Assembly (NCBI GenBank): GCA_964036275.1
Contig: OZ038435.1
Span: 9,048,310-9,112,309, forward strand
Source of the DNA: Litoditis marina
Lineage: Eukaryota > Nematoda > Chromadorea > Rhabditida > Rhabditidae
Length of the DNA stretch: 64,000 bases
Reading direction: 5' to 3'
Shown here: piece by piece, positions 35,326-47,264 of the stretch
How the letters are laid out: the number at the start of each line of letters is the position of its first letter
Numbering within the stretch: position 1 is the first letter of the stretch
Position numbers and translations under genes: made by a program
The notes under the pieces: generated by a model
Database searches by the model: none
Told to the model about the DNA's origin: nothing
The model's input: the letters and a program-made list of their open reading frames with translations, nothing else

Positions 35326-37502
35326 GAACACCCTGCACCGTGCCTTCCATCTCTGGGAAGCCGTTTCCTCCGTGCAATTGAAAGAGGAATACGAGGGAGA
35401 CACGGACATTACGGTGGCATTCGAGAGGGGGAGGCACCAGGACGCGTTCCCCTTCGATGGAAAAGGTACGTTCCCCTATGTGATTTTGGTATTTTTGAAA
35501 TATTGTTTTCGCTGGAAACTCAATATACCCTTCTCAAATTAGTTTTATTGCACAAACGAGATGACTTTAGCAGTCGAAAACTGTAAAAGTTCGACTCTGT
35601 CGAAAACTCTACAAGTTTTTTTCCCATTCGCTTGGATTGTCAGAAAGACAGATGTATAATAGTGAACAATAAAGTAGAACGGTGTACAACCACATATCTT
35701 AGCACCGGAGGACTTTACCGAAAAGTGGTGTCGTCAAACTTTTGTGTTGAATTAGTAGTCACTCGAGAATTATGATTTTTATATTTGGCACTTCCCATTT
35801 CAATGAATGAACTTTCACTTCCACGAATGTGTTAATTTACGTGTAAAATAACGCACGAGACTGTTCTATTCACTCGAATTACACTTTTCCACAGACGGCG
35901 TGGTGGCGCACGCGTTCTACCCTCGGGACGGCAGACTTCACTTCGACTCGGACGAGGACTGGACCCTCAATTCGTACTCCGGAGTCAACCTATTTCAGGT
36001 CAAACACATATGTGGATTGTTTCATTTTTATGTACCTACATTCGCAAAAACACACACACACATAGATCAAGATGTGTTATTAACAACTTATTCTAGAACA
36101 TAAAAAGAAGGACACTTCTAAATGCCTTTTATAGATTTTGTTAACAGAAACGAATCATATTAATAGAAGAGTTATAGACAGCAGTTCATGAGATCGGTCA
36201 TCTGTTAGGGTTGGAGCACTCTTTGGACCCTCGCTCAGCCATGTTCGCCGCAAAGAAATCGTATGATCCCGAATTCAAACTCGGTGGGTTGCTTCGGTTT
36301 TGACACTGCTCAGAGAGGACCGGGAATTATTTTTACCCATTGGCTAATGGCCAGTTTTTATGGTGAACCAATGAAAATAATCTTTTAATGGTAGCCTGAA
36401 TGGTACACTTCAATTCATATTCGGGAAATCTGAAAAATGTACCAAAAAATGGTTAGGTTTATAGGTTACTGGGAAAACAATTGGCTATATTGTTAGATTT
36501 AGCAGATCAAGCGTATCAAGAGCAGAGATATCATCCGTTCAACACGGTACAGTGTGCCACTTCCACCCGGTGACCATTCTTATTTCGCGTAACTTCAAAT
36601 TATCGATTGCATGTTGTCCTATTCTGTTGTCCTATTCCGTTGTCCTATTCTGTTGTCCTATTCCGTGGTGTTTGCAGTTTCATTCTGTCGCTTTTCGTTC
36701 TGAATTTGTGCAAGCGCGCGTACTGAGATCAGACTACATAAAATATTTTACCGCCACCTCTATCTGCAAATATGAAAGAGTGGAGCATTGAAAACGATAT
36801 GATTTACAACAAAATGATAAATATTTCAGCCGACGACGACGTTCGCGCCATTCGAGTTCTGTTCCCAATAGGCGGACAGCTGTCTTCGCTTGGCTCCAAA
36901 CTATGGGAAAACGGAGAAAAACAGATGAAAGTCACAGAAATTGTGGAAAATCTGAAGGGAAAACGAAGAGAGCAGGTGAATAGTCAATTCGATTCTGATT
37001 GGCATGCAATAGAGCTAATTGAACGTTTCAAATATATTTTGTGAAGTCTGTGTGAAATTTTTTACGCTTTTAAAGAAGAACAGAACAAAATGTCAGTTGA
37101 AGTGTAGGGTTCGCTCTACGCCAAGCAAGCCTCTACGGTGTGAGTTGCGTTCTATCACACAACTCACACCGTAGAGGCTTCTATAGATGTGAGAGACGAG
37201 AAATAGCGTATGTTTGAGGAGACTCAGGATAGGATGAAGAGGCCGGGATCTTCGTAGCATACGTACTTCGTAGTGTTTGTAGTTTAATTCCACGTTTTTC
37301 GGTCGAAAATCGATATGAAACTACAACGAAATTATTGTCATTTCGACTACCATTCACTACTACTATAAAAACCTTATTTTCAGTTCAAAAAGTTTCGGAT
37401 AATGAATGAGTATTTCAGGAAGCCCTGACGTTACAGGAACGAATGCAGTTTCCCTTTGGGCTGCCAATTTTGATGGAGACCAAAGATCAATTCAATTTGT
37501 AA
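35326..37502 (+). CDS. Matrix metalloproteinase (ZMP-type), catalytic domain exons to stop codon
   Basis: Zinc endopeptidase of the M10A (matrixin) family, normally secreted or membrane-linked and acting on extracellular matrix. Exons: 35326-35465, 35895-35998, 36178-36283, 36830-36975, 37419-37502 (TAA 37500-37502), in frame, about 192 residues. The start of the domain reads [17 protein letters not shown], followed by the Ca/structural-Zn segment ([18 protein letters not shown]). The zinc site is [11 protein letters not shown] (HExxHxxGxxH), with Met-turn SAMFA. The domain closes with [12 protein letters not shown]. Only about 70 residues follow, ending in [10 protein letters not shown], and no hemopexin repeat is visible, as in minimal MMPs. 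The first exon enters at phase 2, so at least one upstream exon is missing from my model. The 31653-31899 frame is a candidate. Nematodes have several ZMP genes (zmp-1 and zmp-2 in C. elegans); I cannot say which this is. Confidence 0.88.
36603..36668 (+). repeat. Minisatellite TTGTCCTATTCYG
   Basis: Five head-to-tail units of 13 bp in a metalloproteinase intron. Confidence 0.85.
37105..37262. mobile_element. Hairpin element family D, copy 2, with nested hairpin
   Basis: The right half (GAGACTCAGGATAGGATGA ... GCCGGGATCTTCGTAGCAT) matches family D copy 1. The left half instead contains a separate perfect hairpin, GCCTCTACGGTGTGAGTTG and its inverse (37129-37179). Confidence 0.65.
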
Positions 37503-38934
37503 ATGTGTTTTTCTTAGTTCAGTTAGCACTTGAAAGTCAGTCAGTGTTTTCAAAAATTTTTTTTTTCAACTTGTGTAGCCCAAATGTTTGACGAATGAGT
37601 CGTGTATGAGTTGTAATTGGATCTGAAAACATTTCTGAGACTTTGAGTTACGATTAAAATGTAACAAGATCGAATTACCAACGCAGTACATCATACGAAT
37701 ATCTTCCGTGCCAATCTCTCATCAACCTATCCCAACCAACTGCCTGAAACGGTTTTTGTTTACGTTTAGATATAAGATGCTTCAGAACTCCTCGACTTTT
37801 CGAATTCATGGATAGAAATAAATGTTCAGAAACATTGTTTAGTTTAGGTCATACCGTTTGCTAGATAATGTAGTTTATGTAGTTTTTTTATAACGTGTAC
37901 ATTGTGTGTCTTCTCAGCGTTTGCTTTGTTACGAGTATTATTGTCTAGTTCACGGAATATAAAGTGTTTCTCCTGTTTCGGCGATTTGTCTTGAAATTTC
38001 CTGAGAAATTTGGTGACGTTATCTTCGTGGTAGTTTGATATATCGATACGCGCCCCAATTCAGGGAGTTCGACCCGAAAGCAACTAAATCGAGCTTGAAG
38101 GAGATCGGGGAGCAACATGGTTTCTCGTAAAGCTGCTGTATCCTACTTTTGATTGGACGCGTTGCGTGTCGCGCGGCATTGTCATGTGATTGTCACGTGG
38201 ACTGATCAAAATAATTCACGGGCTATTTGTTCTCTCTGATCTCAATACAGTTGAAAGCAGCTCGAAACAAAACCTCTGCCAAAGTTGTGTACCGGTCTCC
38301 TTAACACAGTGGAACAGGGCAACATACAACTTTATGCTTGCTGAAAAAAAGCGAACCCAATGAAGATAAACATGTACTTTTCGTATAGTCTGTTCCTCGC
38401 ACTTCTCTCTATGAACGTTTGAATTGTTGAACTTCTTGCAAATCGAAAAGCATGAATTGCATTCATGATGGAACTGTCTCATCGTGGGAGACGCACTAGT
38501 ACGTCTACGTATTTTTGATCTACGGACTCTTCTGCTGGTAAATAATCAACGTTGGTCGTCTAATCAAGAAAACTCGCCCCGATTGCTCCATCGAGTTGCC
38601 CAAATTTCGAACTTATGGATAAAATTATACACCTACCGCACAATCAATATTTAATCGGCAAACGATAATAAAACAAAACAACGATCGTTAGATACAGTAG
38701 TTTCATGTCAAAAATCGCACGTTTTATGTTCTCTGTTTTCCCACACAATGTTGTCGTGGATTGCAAAGAAAGGAAATGGAAAACACACACATTCTCGGCA
38801 GCACTATGTGGATTCTCATTGTGAGTGGAATCTTTTCGAAGCCCATAGTCAACTTTAAAAGTTTGTACTCGTATTTCTTATATCTCAATTATTCCGAGAC
38901 AGATTCTTAAATTTTTCCGAGAGAGATGATGAGA

Positions 38935-39035
38935 GTAAGAGAGAGAGAGAGAAAAAAAAGAGAGAGAAAGAGGGAAGAAGAGAGAGATTAGAGAAGGAGA
39001 AAAAGAGAAGGAGAGATAGATAAAATGAGTAAGAG
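38935..39035 (+). repeat. (AG)n-rich low-complexity tract
   Basis: Interrupted AGAGAGAA repeat in the gene-poor interval after the metalloproteinase gene. Confidence 0.9.
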
Positions 39036-39139
39036 AATGAGCGAGATATCTTGTGAGCTCTCAAATGTAGAAATCTGTTACCAATATGGTTAACGTGATA
39101 ATGTTGCTCTGGAAAATCAAGTAGTTTTTATTCTTGTTT

Positions 39140-39243
39140 CCTGTTATTGTGAGTGCCAAATTTAGAACTTTCTGTCTCTCGCCGGAATCGAACCTGCGAG
39201 CAAAAGATTCGTAACAGGGCGGCTAACCGCTGCGCTACTACAG
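39140..39243 (-). repeat. tRNA-derived SINE-like repeat, copy 2
   Basis: On the minus strand TAGCGCAGCGG (A-box-like), GTTACGAATCTTTTGCTCGC and GGTTCGATTCCGGCGAGAG (B-box-like and downstream) follow in the same order as 2751-2900, with the shared tail TAAATTTGGCACTCAC. Ends lie close to the GC-rich element at 39270. Confidence 0.65.
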
Positions 39244-39269
39244 TACATGAGGAGCAAGTTCTGGCATAA

Positions 39270-40064
39270 GGCCCAAACATACTACGGGCGGCTGCGGGCG
39301 TCTGCGGGCGGCATATGATATAAGTATAGCGCCCTCAGACTATTGATCGAATGTGCGGCTGGCTGCGGCTCTCGGCGTTTTGGCGGGCATTCATACTTTT
39401 GCGGGCAAAAGCGGCTGCGGGCGTCTGTGGGCGGCTGTGGGCGGCCCCGCGCGGGGCCGCCAACAGCCGCAAACAGGGGTAGCGGCAATATTGGATTGAT
39501 TCAATAGGGCCGCGGCGGCTCTCTGCGTCTGTAAGAATCAATTGTGCTTAAACCCAAAAACACTTGAAAAAACATCATTTAATTTATATCAGTTTCTTTC
39601 CTAATAATTAATAAAAGTAATCCTTTGTCATTTACATGGTTTTCATTAAGTTTTTCCATATTTTTTTCTTATGATTTGAACGTTTCATCTCTTTTCGAAT
39701 CGAAAAGGCTTTTAAAAGCAAGAAGAATGAAATGTGGGAGGAAAAGCGAAAAAACATCCCGAAGAGCATTCACTATTCTGATCTTTGAAAGAGAAGGGAG
39801 CTCGATAACCACAACTGAACGGGTTTCTCAGAGAGCATATTGAAACACTTATTACTATCAATTATCAGTCTGAGTTCTCCAAAATCACTCTGAAGATAGC
39901 AGCGCCGCAGTCAGCCGCAGCCAGACGCAAACGCGCGTACATACTTCAATCAGAGTGCGTTTGCGGGCGTCTGCGTGCGTCTGCGGGGCGGCGCGTCAAA
40001 ACCACCACTCAGCCGCAGACGCACGCAGCCGCAGACGCCCGCAGCCGCCCGTAGTATGTTAGGC
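39270..40064. mobile_element. GC-rich TIR element (GCGGGCGGCTGCGGGCG arms)
   Basis: Left end GGCCCAAACATACTACGGG runs into GCGGCTGCGGGCGTCTGCGGG; the right end is its inverse (CCCGTAGTATGTTAGGCC). Arms of roughly 250 bp of GGGCGGCTGC-type repeat enclose an AT-rich centre (39540-39890) with no recognisable gene. Composition contrasts sharply with the surrounding AT-rich DNA. Confidence 0.75.
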
Positions 40065-41974
40065 CCTATAGAAGACATGTGTGCGTACACAGCGGAAAGT
40101 GAGATATACAGTACCCTTCCTCCTTTCCGTTGGCGACGACTATACTTCTTGTTCGCATTTGCCATGCGGAGGGAAATCAACAAAACCCCAAAGTTTCAAT
40201 GATGAAAGCACATTGTTTCAAACTTTAGCAGTAATGGCCTGATTGGACAGCGCTTCGAGCAATTCGGGATGAAAACAAGAAAAGAAACAAAAAGCGAGGT
40301 TTTAGGCAGAATAAGATCATCGTTAGGAGAACAATTGAAAGTGCAAGACACACATTCTTCATTTTGGTTTTTGCGATATCTGTCAATAGAATGTGAAGAT
40401 CAGTAAATTATCAATATTGTACTTCAATATTCTTGACTGAGTCGGGGTACTTTTTGACGTGAAGAAGTAGTTGAATAGCCGTGAAACGTTCTTACAAGTT
40501 TTTATAATAAAAATTAAATAAAAACATTTGTACTACCACATTTAATTTTGTTTTCAGCATTCCTCGTTCGTAAAAAGTGTGACGGTGCTCCATGGCGTTC
40601 ACACTTCCATGTGAACACGGTAGGTTGTGATCTACGTGAGAAGTAAGCGTTCAGAGTGTGAGACGATTCAGCTGAAACTGATTCACCTTGCGAGCTAAGA
40701 TAAGGAAATTTCACGCTGACATGTTCTAAGCTCGGCCTTCTGTTGAAAAATTCAAACAAATTCCGTTCCAGCTGAAAAGTTCAGGGTTAAAAGGGTACCA
40801 GCGCAATTGTGAAAGCAGCACATGGTTCCTTTGAAAAGTACAAACAGACAAGCAGAATCGGTTTGAGCTAAATCTTAACCCCCTGGGAAACCGACGTTTT
40901 CAGAAAAAACTGCTTTTTGAATACTGACTTCGCTGAAGGAATAGTGGTAGTGTTATATGTTATAGCACTGAGTTTCTTTTGTTTTGCATAACCATGGGAT
41001 CGAGAAATGATGACAGTTTCGGTTTTCAGGACACCTGCTATAGTTCGTTTCATCCCCACTGAGACCCGTTGGCATTGTGCCAAGGTTTTTGGATGGCTAT
41101 TTATCAGATCAGATACAAGTTTTATACAAACTTTTTTATTGTGACTTGTAGTTGAGAAACTGACAACCTTTAACAGCGATTTTCAGTTTATTGGAAAACT
41201 CTGAAGTGGTTAAAAACCGTTTGGAATATTCATTGGCTCGCTGCCAAGTCTCAGTGGGAATGACCGGGACTCTACATAAGAACAAAGCTAGCTTGTTCGC
41301 TGGTTAAATTCCTCACTCTCTTCGTGAGAGAAGAAATACCGCATGAAATTGAGAAAGATACATACATTAATTTAATTATTGGAAAGGCGCTAAGATCATT
41401 TCAAATTGGAAAACGTTAAAGTAAAAGTTAATTTAAAGAAAAGGTTATCAGGTACAGAAACAGTTGGGAAATAGAAATAAAGTTCCAATAGTTATATTCA
41501 AAACCTGACTAAAAAAGCTAATCCTTTTCATTCATTTTTAAATAATTTTACTTCATTTATTTTGAGATGACTTATTCTGGCTGACACTTGGAAATTCACT
41601 AACTTGAACACCTTTTATTGTAAATCAGTGTGAGAAATGATATTATCTATGATACACTGGAGGATGAAAATGTAGTTGTCATATTCATTTTTTCGTGTGA
41701 CTTTGAAAATCTTATATAGCGATTAAAGTATTGTAACTCTCATTAATGTCTAGTTTCCAATCGCTGCGCGACACGTAACGCTTCTAGTCAGAGCAAATTT
41801 CCCGGAGTTACAGTAATCTTATAGATTCTTTTATTCAATGAGCGCCACCAAACGACCTAGAAATAACATAAAGAGAATTTATTATTATCGAATTTTAAAA
41901 GATTAACATTTATCATATAACAGATGCTTTATAGAACTTTTCCTAGGAAAAAGTTAATCTTTTTTCATTTTCAG

Positions 41975-43888
41975 CCCTGGTAGCGGCATGAGGGATGGAA
42001 GTGACGATTCGGGTGATGAAGAGAATAGGTATGTTAGACATTTCAACTTTTTTTTCTAGTTTGTTTCAGTACTGGACAATGCTTTCAGATCAATTTTGAA
42101 AAATACCAGTAGTACCGTTAATTTTCTCAGTTATGAAATTTACAATTCCTTATATATAAATCGGTATTTTAAATTAAACAATGAAATCGTAACCAATTCT
42201 CTTTCGAGTTACCGTACTAGAAACACTTCACTGGTGATTACTGATACTTACTATTACATTCACTATTGGTATACAAGATAACTCGCAAATCACAAAACAA
42301 TACTACTTTATTCATTGATTTTTTCTTCCAGACCTCCCGTGTACCCTGCTGTGCGTCTGCCGTTGCATGACAAATTGGAGTTGCCGAGAGACGAGTTCGA
42401 AGAGTTCGAAGTTCCGGAAGATGTTGCACCTCCGGTCTCCGACGTTGACGATAGCTTCGGAGGATGAGGAGCAGCGGGAGAAGGAAGAGCACGACAGATG
42501 TTCAGTAAGTTTGTTCTTATAAATTTGTATTACGAGCGTAAACAGAGGATATTCATCCTCTCTTTATCATTTAATTAATTTGAAGTGTTTTAAAACTATT
42601 TTCTCTAAAAATACTCGTTTAATATGATTTTCCCAAAAAAGAGGTTAGATTTTGATCTTCTTAAGTAAGAAAAAGTAGTATATGTCCCCTAATTTAACCA
42701 CCTATCCCCTAATTTGACCATGTTTTGTGCCTGTAAGAATAGGGGACAGTGGCTGTCAGCCACGCCCCCAGCTGTCCCCCATATTTCGAAACAGTTCCCT
42801 AATTTGACCATATTTCCAAACTGTCCTCTAATTGGACCCTATTTCGAAACTGTCCCCTAATTGGACCCTATTTCGAAACTGTCCCCTAATATAACATGTT
42901 TTTGACCCCCAAAAAGTGACCCCGATACTCGAATGCTTTCTGTTGACTCCGCCCACCATCGGATACTTGGGAGGATGCCAATTGTGCAACAGCTGCACCG
43001 AGGTCACGGCCTAGCCAGCGTTATTATGGAGCATACATCTCCAACTATTGTCTAGCACACATATCGCAAGACTTAGTCTATCTTCTACTATTCAACTGTT
43101 CCTATACAATTAACGGTCGTTTATCCTTCTCTCTAAAATAATGAGCGAGCGTGAAGCATTGATTGACGACTCCATACTTTTCTGACTAAATAAGAGAAGG
43201 TGGAGGGACCGACGCCGTGGGACATGATGGCTACAGAACGTGAGGAGGTGAGAATTTCATATTTTATGGTATTCCTTGAGAATGTTATAGATAATCTCTA
43301 CTAGTAGCCCAGTTTAGACCAAGAAGCTTTACGTAGAAGTGATTTATTTTTGCTGAATACAACAAAAACAAAATGAAAGAATACCGATGTTTTCTATACG
43401 TTTAGTTTGTAGTTCTAATTTAGGTGTTTACAGAAAATAGAAGCCAGCTCTCACTTGTCTCTCATTTGTCGAAATATTTTTTGATTTGTTAGTTTTCTAT
43501 GAAGAACCTACCCTCAGTTAATGATTTTAATACCATACTTTTTCCAAAAGTTTTTTTCCCAATCACAAAACTGCTAGTGTGAAAACCCTAACCATTGTAA
43601 CTAGTGGAAAGAGCACATGTATCAAGCAAACGTTTCCACTGGTCGAGGGCTCGTGAAAGTCCAAGTAGATAAAGAGTTGTACTCAGTAAACGTAAGAGAT
43701 TATAACTGAGAAATACTGGCACGTACAGGGAAAATGAATGTAATTGTTTCAGAGCTACTCTGTTCAACTCGATGGACATCTCGTTTATCGACGAGGTGGC
43801 GGTGACGAAAGGTATGGCGCTAGATGAGATGTCTGAGGTGCCGGAGGCTGGGGACCCTTGGGTTACGGCAAGCCGCGAGAGGGAAGAG
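41975..43888 (+). pseudogene. Unidentified acidic spliced gene or gene remnant
   Basis: Four exon-like blocks. 41975-42028 reads PGSGMRDGSDDSGDEEN and has a GT donor. 42332-42507 reads PPVYPAVRLPLHDKLELP, then an acidic stretch; its frame meets TGA at 42465. A good donor (GTAAGT) lies at 42508, but only in another frame, where the sequence becomes EDEEQREKEEHDR. About 43196-43246 reads VEGPTPWDMMATEREE. 43752-43888 begins TLFNSMDISFIDEVAV and ends DPWVTASREREE. The last two blocks end alike (PW...REREE then GTGAGAATT), suggesting an internal exon duplication. Coding-like codon use plus the frame break favour a decaying gene. I do not recognise the family. The blocks may not all belong together. 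Confidence 0.35.
42690..42900 (+). repeat. Minisatellite CCCCTAATTTGACC / TTTCGAAACTGT
   Basis: Units of about 29 bp (CCCTAATTGGACCCTATTTCG) repeated five to six times, with one inserted hairpin (GGGGACAGTGGCTGTCAGCC). Confidence 0.8.
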
Positions 43889-43950
43889 GTGAGAATTAGT
43901 TTATACAAGAGTTTTTATTTGTAGTTTTTTAAATTTCTGATAGTTCTCGG

Positions 43951-45013
43951 TTGAAATTTGACATCATTAGGAAATTACATGAATGCAATTTTGGCACAGC
44001 CCACTTGGGAATCCAAAAAACTAAGTCCGTTGTGACCAATATCGCTATTTGGCGGAACATGATTGATGACGTAAAAACGGTCATCTCAAATTGCGAATCG
44101 TGTCAGCGCATTAAAGACCCTAATGCATACAGAAATTCGGCACCAATGCAAAATTTTGAAGTGCCAGTAACACCCTTCCAGCGCGTTCATGCTGATTTTG
44201 TTGGTCCACTGAAGTTAACCACAAAAGGCAACCAATACAAATACATTCTCGTTATTGTGGACGCGTTCACAAAATATGCAATTGCCCAACCACTCCCAGA
44301 TCAGAAAGCAATTAATACTATCCAAACAACTGTCAATAGAATGATCGCACGTTTTGGAGCGCCCGAAACATTCATTACCGATCAAGGCAGCAATTTTACT
44401 AGTAGGTACTTCAAAAACGCAATGCAACTGATGAACATCAAGCACATCACTAGCGTGGCCTACCACCACCAGACCAACGGACTTGTAGAGCGATTCAACC
44501 GCACATTAGAGCAACTGATCGCAAACGATATTGACAAAGGCAGAGAGAACTGGGACGAAAATATCCAACTTTTGGTACATGCGTATAATTCTGCAGACAA
44601 TGCGACTACTAAAATGAGCCCATTCTTTCTCATGCACGGTAGAATTCCACACTCACCTTTTTCGTTAGCTGTCCAGTCCCCATTCCTGCACTACACATCC
44701 TTCCAAGATTACGTTGATGACTTGAAGATGAACCTGCAACACGCATGGGAATTCAACAAACAATCAATTGCACAAGCACAAGTCGTACAGAAAAAAACAG
44801 TACGACATACGTAATCGCACTCAATTCACCCAATTTGAATTAGGAGAGAAAGTAGTCACCAGGTTGAATCGCCGCACAAACATCAACCCAATTTACGGAA
44901 AACCATCCCTCATAGTCGCACTCGACTATTCCAATTTAGTAGTAGAAGATGAAAACGGTCACAAAACGACCTTCCACGCCAACCAAATCAATAAGTTCAA
45001 TGAACTTCAATGA
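43951..45013 (+). pseudogene. Orphan Ty3/gypsy-type integrase with C-terminal frameshift
   Basis: Integrase joins retroelement DNA to the host genome. The frame from 43951 has an HHCC zinc-binding N-domain (HECN... HLG ... CESCQR). The DDE core follows with D in VHADFVGPLK, D in FITDQGSNFT and E in NGLVERFNRT. The C-terminal domain (FELGEKVVTRLNRR) continues in a second frame after an A-run near 44795-44802, so a one-base indel splits the protein into 43951-44814 and 44768-45013. No reverse transcriptase, protease or gag precedes it: a TAA and intron-like sequence lie directly upstream. It is probably the 3' remnant of a truncated element. It differs in sequence from the minus-strand element's integrase, so it is a separate family member. 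Confidence 0.8.
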
Positions 45014-45420
45014 TTGTTTTTAATACTTTGTTTCAACTTTTTTTTACAATCAAATATCATAATTATATCCCCTTTCATTCAATGTGTCTTAAATCTCTTT
45101 TTCTATTTTTGCCCAACCCCTTTTTCAAAGGAATTTTTTTTCGCATCTCCAACAAACCACCTAGCGTTTCACCACAATTTTGTTGTTTTGTCCCACCCCA
45201 CACCAGTCCATTTCCGCACGCAGGCACCACTGTCACGCACACTTTTGATAAAAGAGAAAATGTCCGATAGTTAGACCCCATTGTTCAGATGTCGAGTCTC
45301 CGGTCTTCCAACTCCAGTTGTTCCCTCTTGACAGAGGAGACCCCAGAGAACCACTTCACGAACTGTTCCTGTTGTGTGACGGTATGCCACAGATGCGTTG
45401 CTTCCCTCCGCAATGAGTGG

Positions 45421-45705
45421 TAAGAACAAATTGAGGAAGATTCCACCGACAAGCTCGCCCAGTTCACACAGGATTTTGATATTATGAACCTTCCAACCAC
45501 TTACCTTGCCCATTTCCCTCGTCGGTTCCTCCTAGGAACCCTACCATTGTACCTCAACGATACAGTCATGCATTTTGTGAACAACTCTGATCAGAATGAG
45601 GCCTCCACCATAATAACAACGCTTCACATGGTTTTCGCCGTTTATCTGAGATCCGTATTCGGCAATACTAACATAGCATCTACATCTGAACAAATTCTAA
45701 CATGA
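45421..45705 (+). CDS. Unrecognised open reading frame downstream of orphan integrase
   Basis: The frame is open from just after a TAA at 45420. It reads EQIEEDSTDKLAQFTQDFD, then MNLPTTYLAHFPRRF from an ATG at 45484, and ends at TGA 45703-45705. No domain is recognised. It may be the tail of the element carrying the orphan integrase (for example an accessory or envelope remnant) or an unrelated exon. Support is only openness and composition. Confidence 0.25.
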
Positions 45706-46433
45706 CAATCCTTATAATTATCGTAACATTCTCGACACCACTGCAGTAACATTTTTTTTATGCCATTGTCATAACACAACCCTATTTAGTATATATAACC
45801 TTGCTCAATTTTCTCAGTTGTTTTATTTTACCATTAACTCTCACCATGATCGTTTTAACGACCCTCCCTTATCTCAGGTTATTACTATTCTTTCAATTAT
45901 TGGCTCTTACAGTTTACTCAGCTTTTTGTTTACCCCTTCCACCTTAGCCATTTTTATCTTTCTATCCGAACCAGGTTTCTAATTGTCAGTAAACGATAAC
46001 CCACCATTTTTGATTTTTCTCACCTTCCCAGTTAAATCACCATACGTTATCCAGAATCCAATCACAAAGGTACATCACATCTAACAAACCATGTATGGTT
46101 CTACAAACAGATAGAAAGGGAGCATACGATTTGTCGTTCTCTCTACATACATAAGGGAATTAGTGATGAATTGTGAAATAACGAATGGTAAGGATAGTAA
46201 ATAACAACTTGGGAAGGCTTTACCAAGGCCGATGCGGTCAGAACTGAACAAAAACAACATGTGCGCGAGATCACGAACATAACAGAGGAAGATAATTTCT
46301 AGGTTAGAGATCTTAAGAAGTAACAACCAGAGTATTTTCTATACATGAGCAAAATGGTGACTGATTTCCGAAATGTCTACAGAGCTAACAATGAACAACA
46401 CCAGTTAGACAATTTTCTAGACCATAACGGAGA

Positions 46434-47240
46434 TTTGGTTTTCATCCTTTGGCTTAAAAGTGATGTAGACATCAGTCTTGTTCACTTTCTGAACATCCTC
46501 CTTCGTTCCTTTCTTCTCCTTCTTCTTTCCGCAGCACACAGTCCCGATCAGCTTGCAACAGGCAGACGGGAGCACTCTCTTTGAGCGCTCTCCCTTCCAC
46601 CAGTGATACAGTGATATCCAGCGTAGGCCAGGGCCCCGACACCAAGACCGGTCAATACGGCAACACCTAGAAAGGCCAGATAAATGATAAAATCAGGTTT
46701 ACGTTTGAAACAACCTACAGTTTTGCAATTCTCATTTCTGACTCATGAATGTGCCACCACTCACTAAGAGCTTTCACCATTTTTTAATATTCTCGCTTCC
46801 CGATAAAGTTTTTTTCTCGACCACGGTCTTTAATTCATCAGCACTGAGTTTCCCAGTATAATAATCTCAGTTTTATAAAAAACCCCTCTTTATTTTTAGT
46901 CACCACTATAACAAATAAATAACATGTAAAAATAAAAAGCGATGAATAATCCTAGTCTCCTTCTTATATACACCTGATTAATATTTGAATTCTCTTAATG
47001 TAACAGCTTCCCCCTAATAACACAACTTTCTTTAAATAACCCACTTGCTCCAAACCACGGTAATCCTCCATCTTCCGACGAATTCATAGGAGTTCCAGTA
47101 GTATCGATTCCACAGACAGCGTTCAATCCAGCCTCAAAACATGCACAGAGCCACTGAGCTCCATCAAAAACGCATTGCCCAGCGTGGTTGCACATATTGA
47201 GCGCTCTACAATGGTGAAGCGGAACGACACTCATTTCTAC
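46434..47240 (-). pseudogene. Remnant of a membrane protein gene with EGF-like exon, membrane segment and charged tail
   Basis: Minus-strand exons run 47240-47045, 46865-46719 and about 46666-46434. The first follows TTTCAG and encodes an EGF-like module (CRALNMC NHAGQC ... WLCAC ... VCG). The second reads YYTGKLSADELKTVVEKK and meets a stop after an A6 run near 46780; the next frame then gives ALSEWWHIHESEMR up to a GTAGGT donor. The third encodes a hydrophobic stretch (VAVLTGLGVGALAYAGYH), then a Cys/Lys-rich cytoplasmic-type tail (CCGKKKEKKGTKED) in a different frame. A tandem TATCACTG duplication sits at the switch. The design (EGF ectodomain, one membrane span, short tail) suggests a type I membrane protein. 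The LTR element abuts the first exon, so its 5' part was probably separated by that insertion. Confidence 0.5.
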
Positions 47241-47264
47241 CTGAAATAATAAATATGATAAGCC

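Larger units (their letters stand above)
37503..41974. other. Gene-poor interval
   Basis: It contains the SINE-like copy, the AG tract and the GC-rich TIR element. The rest is AT-rich DNA without frames that look coded. Confidence 0.5.
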
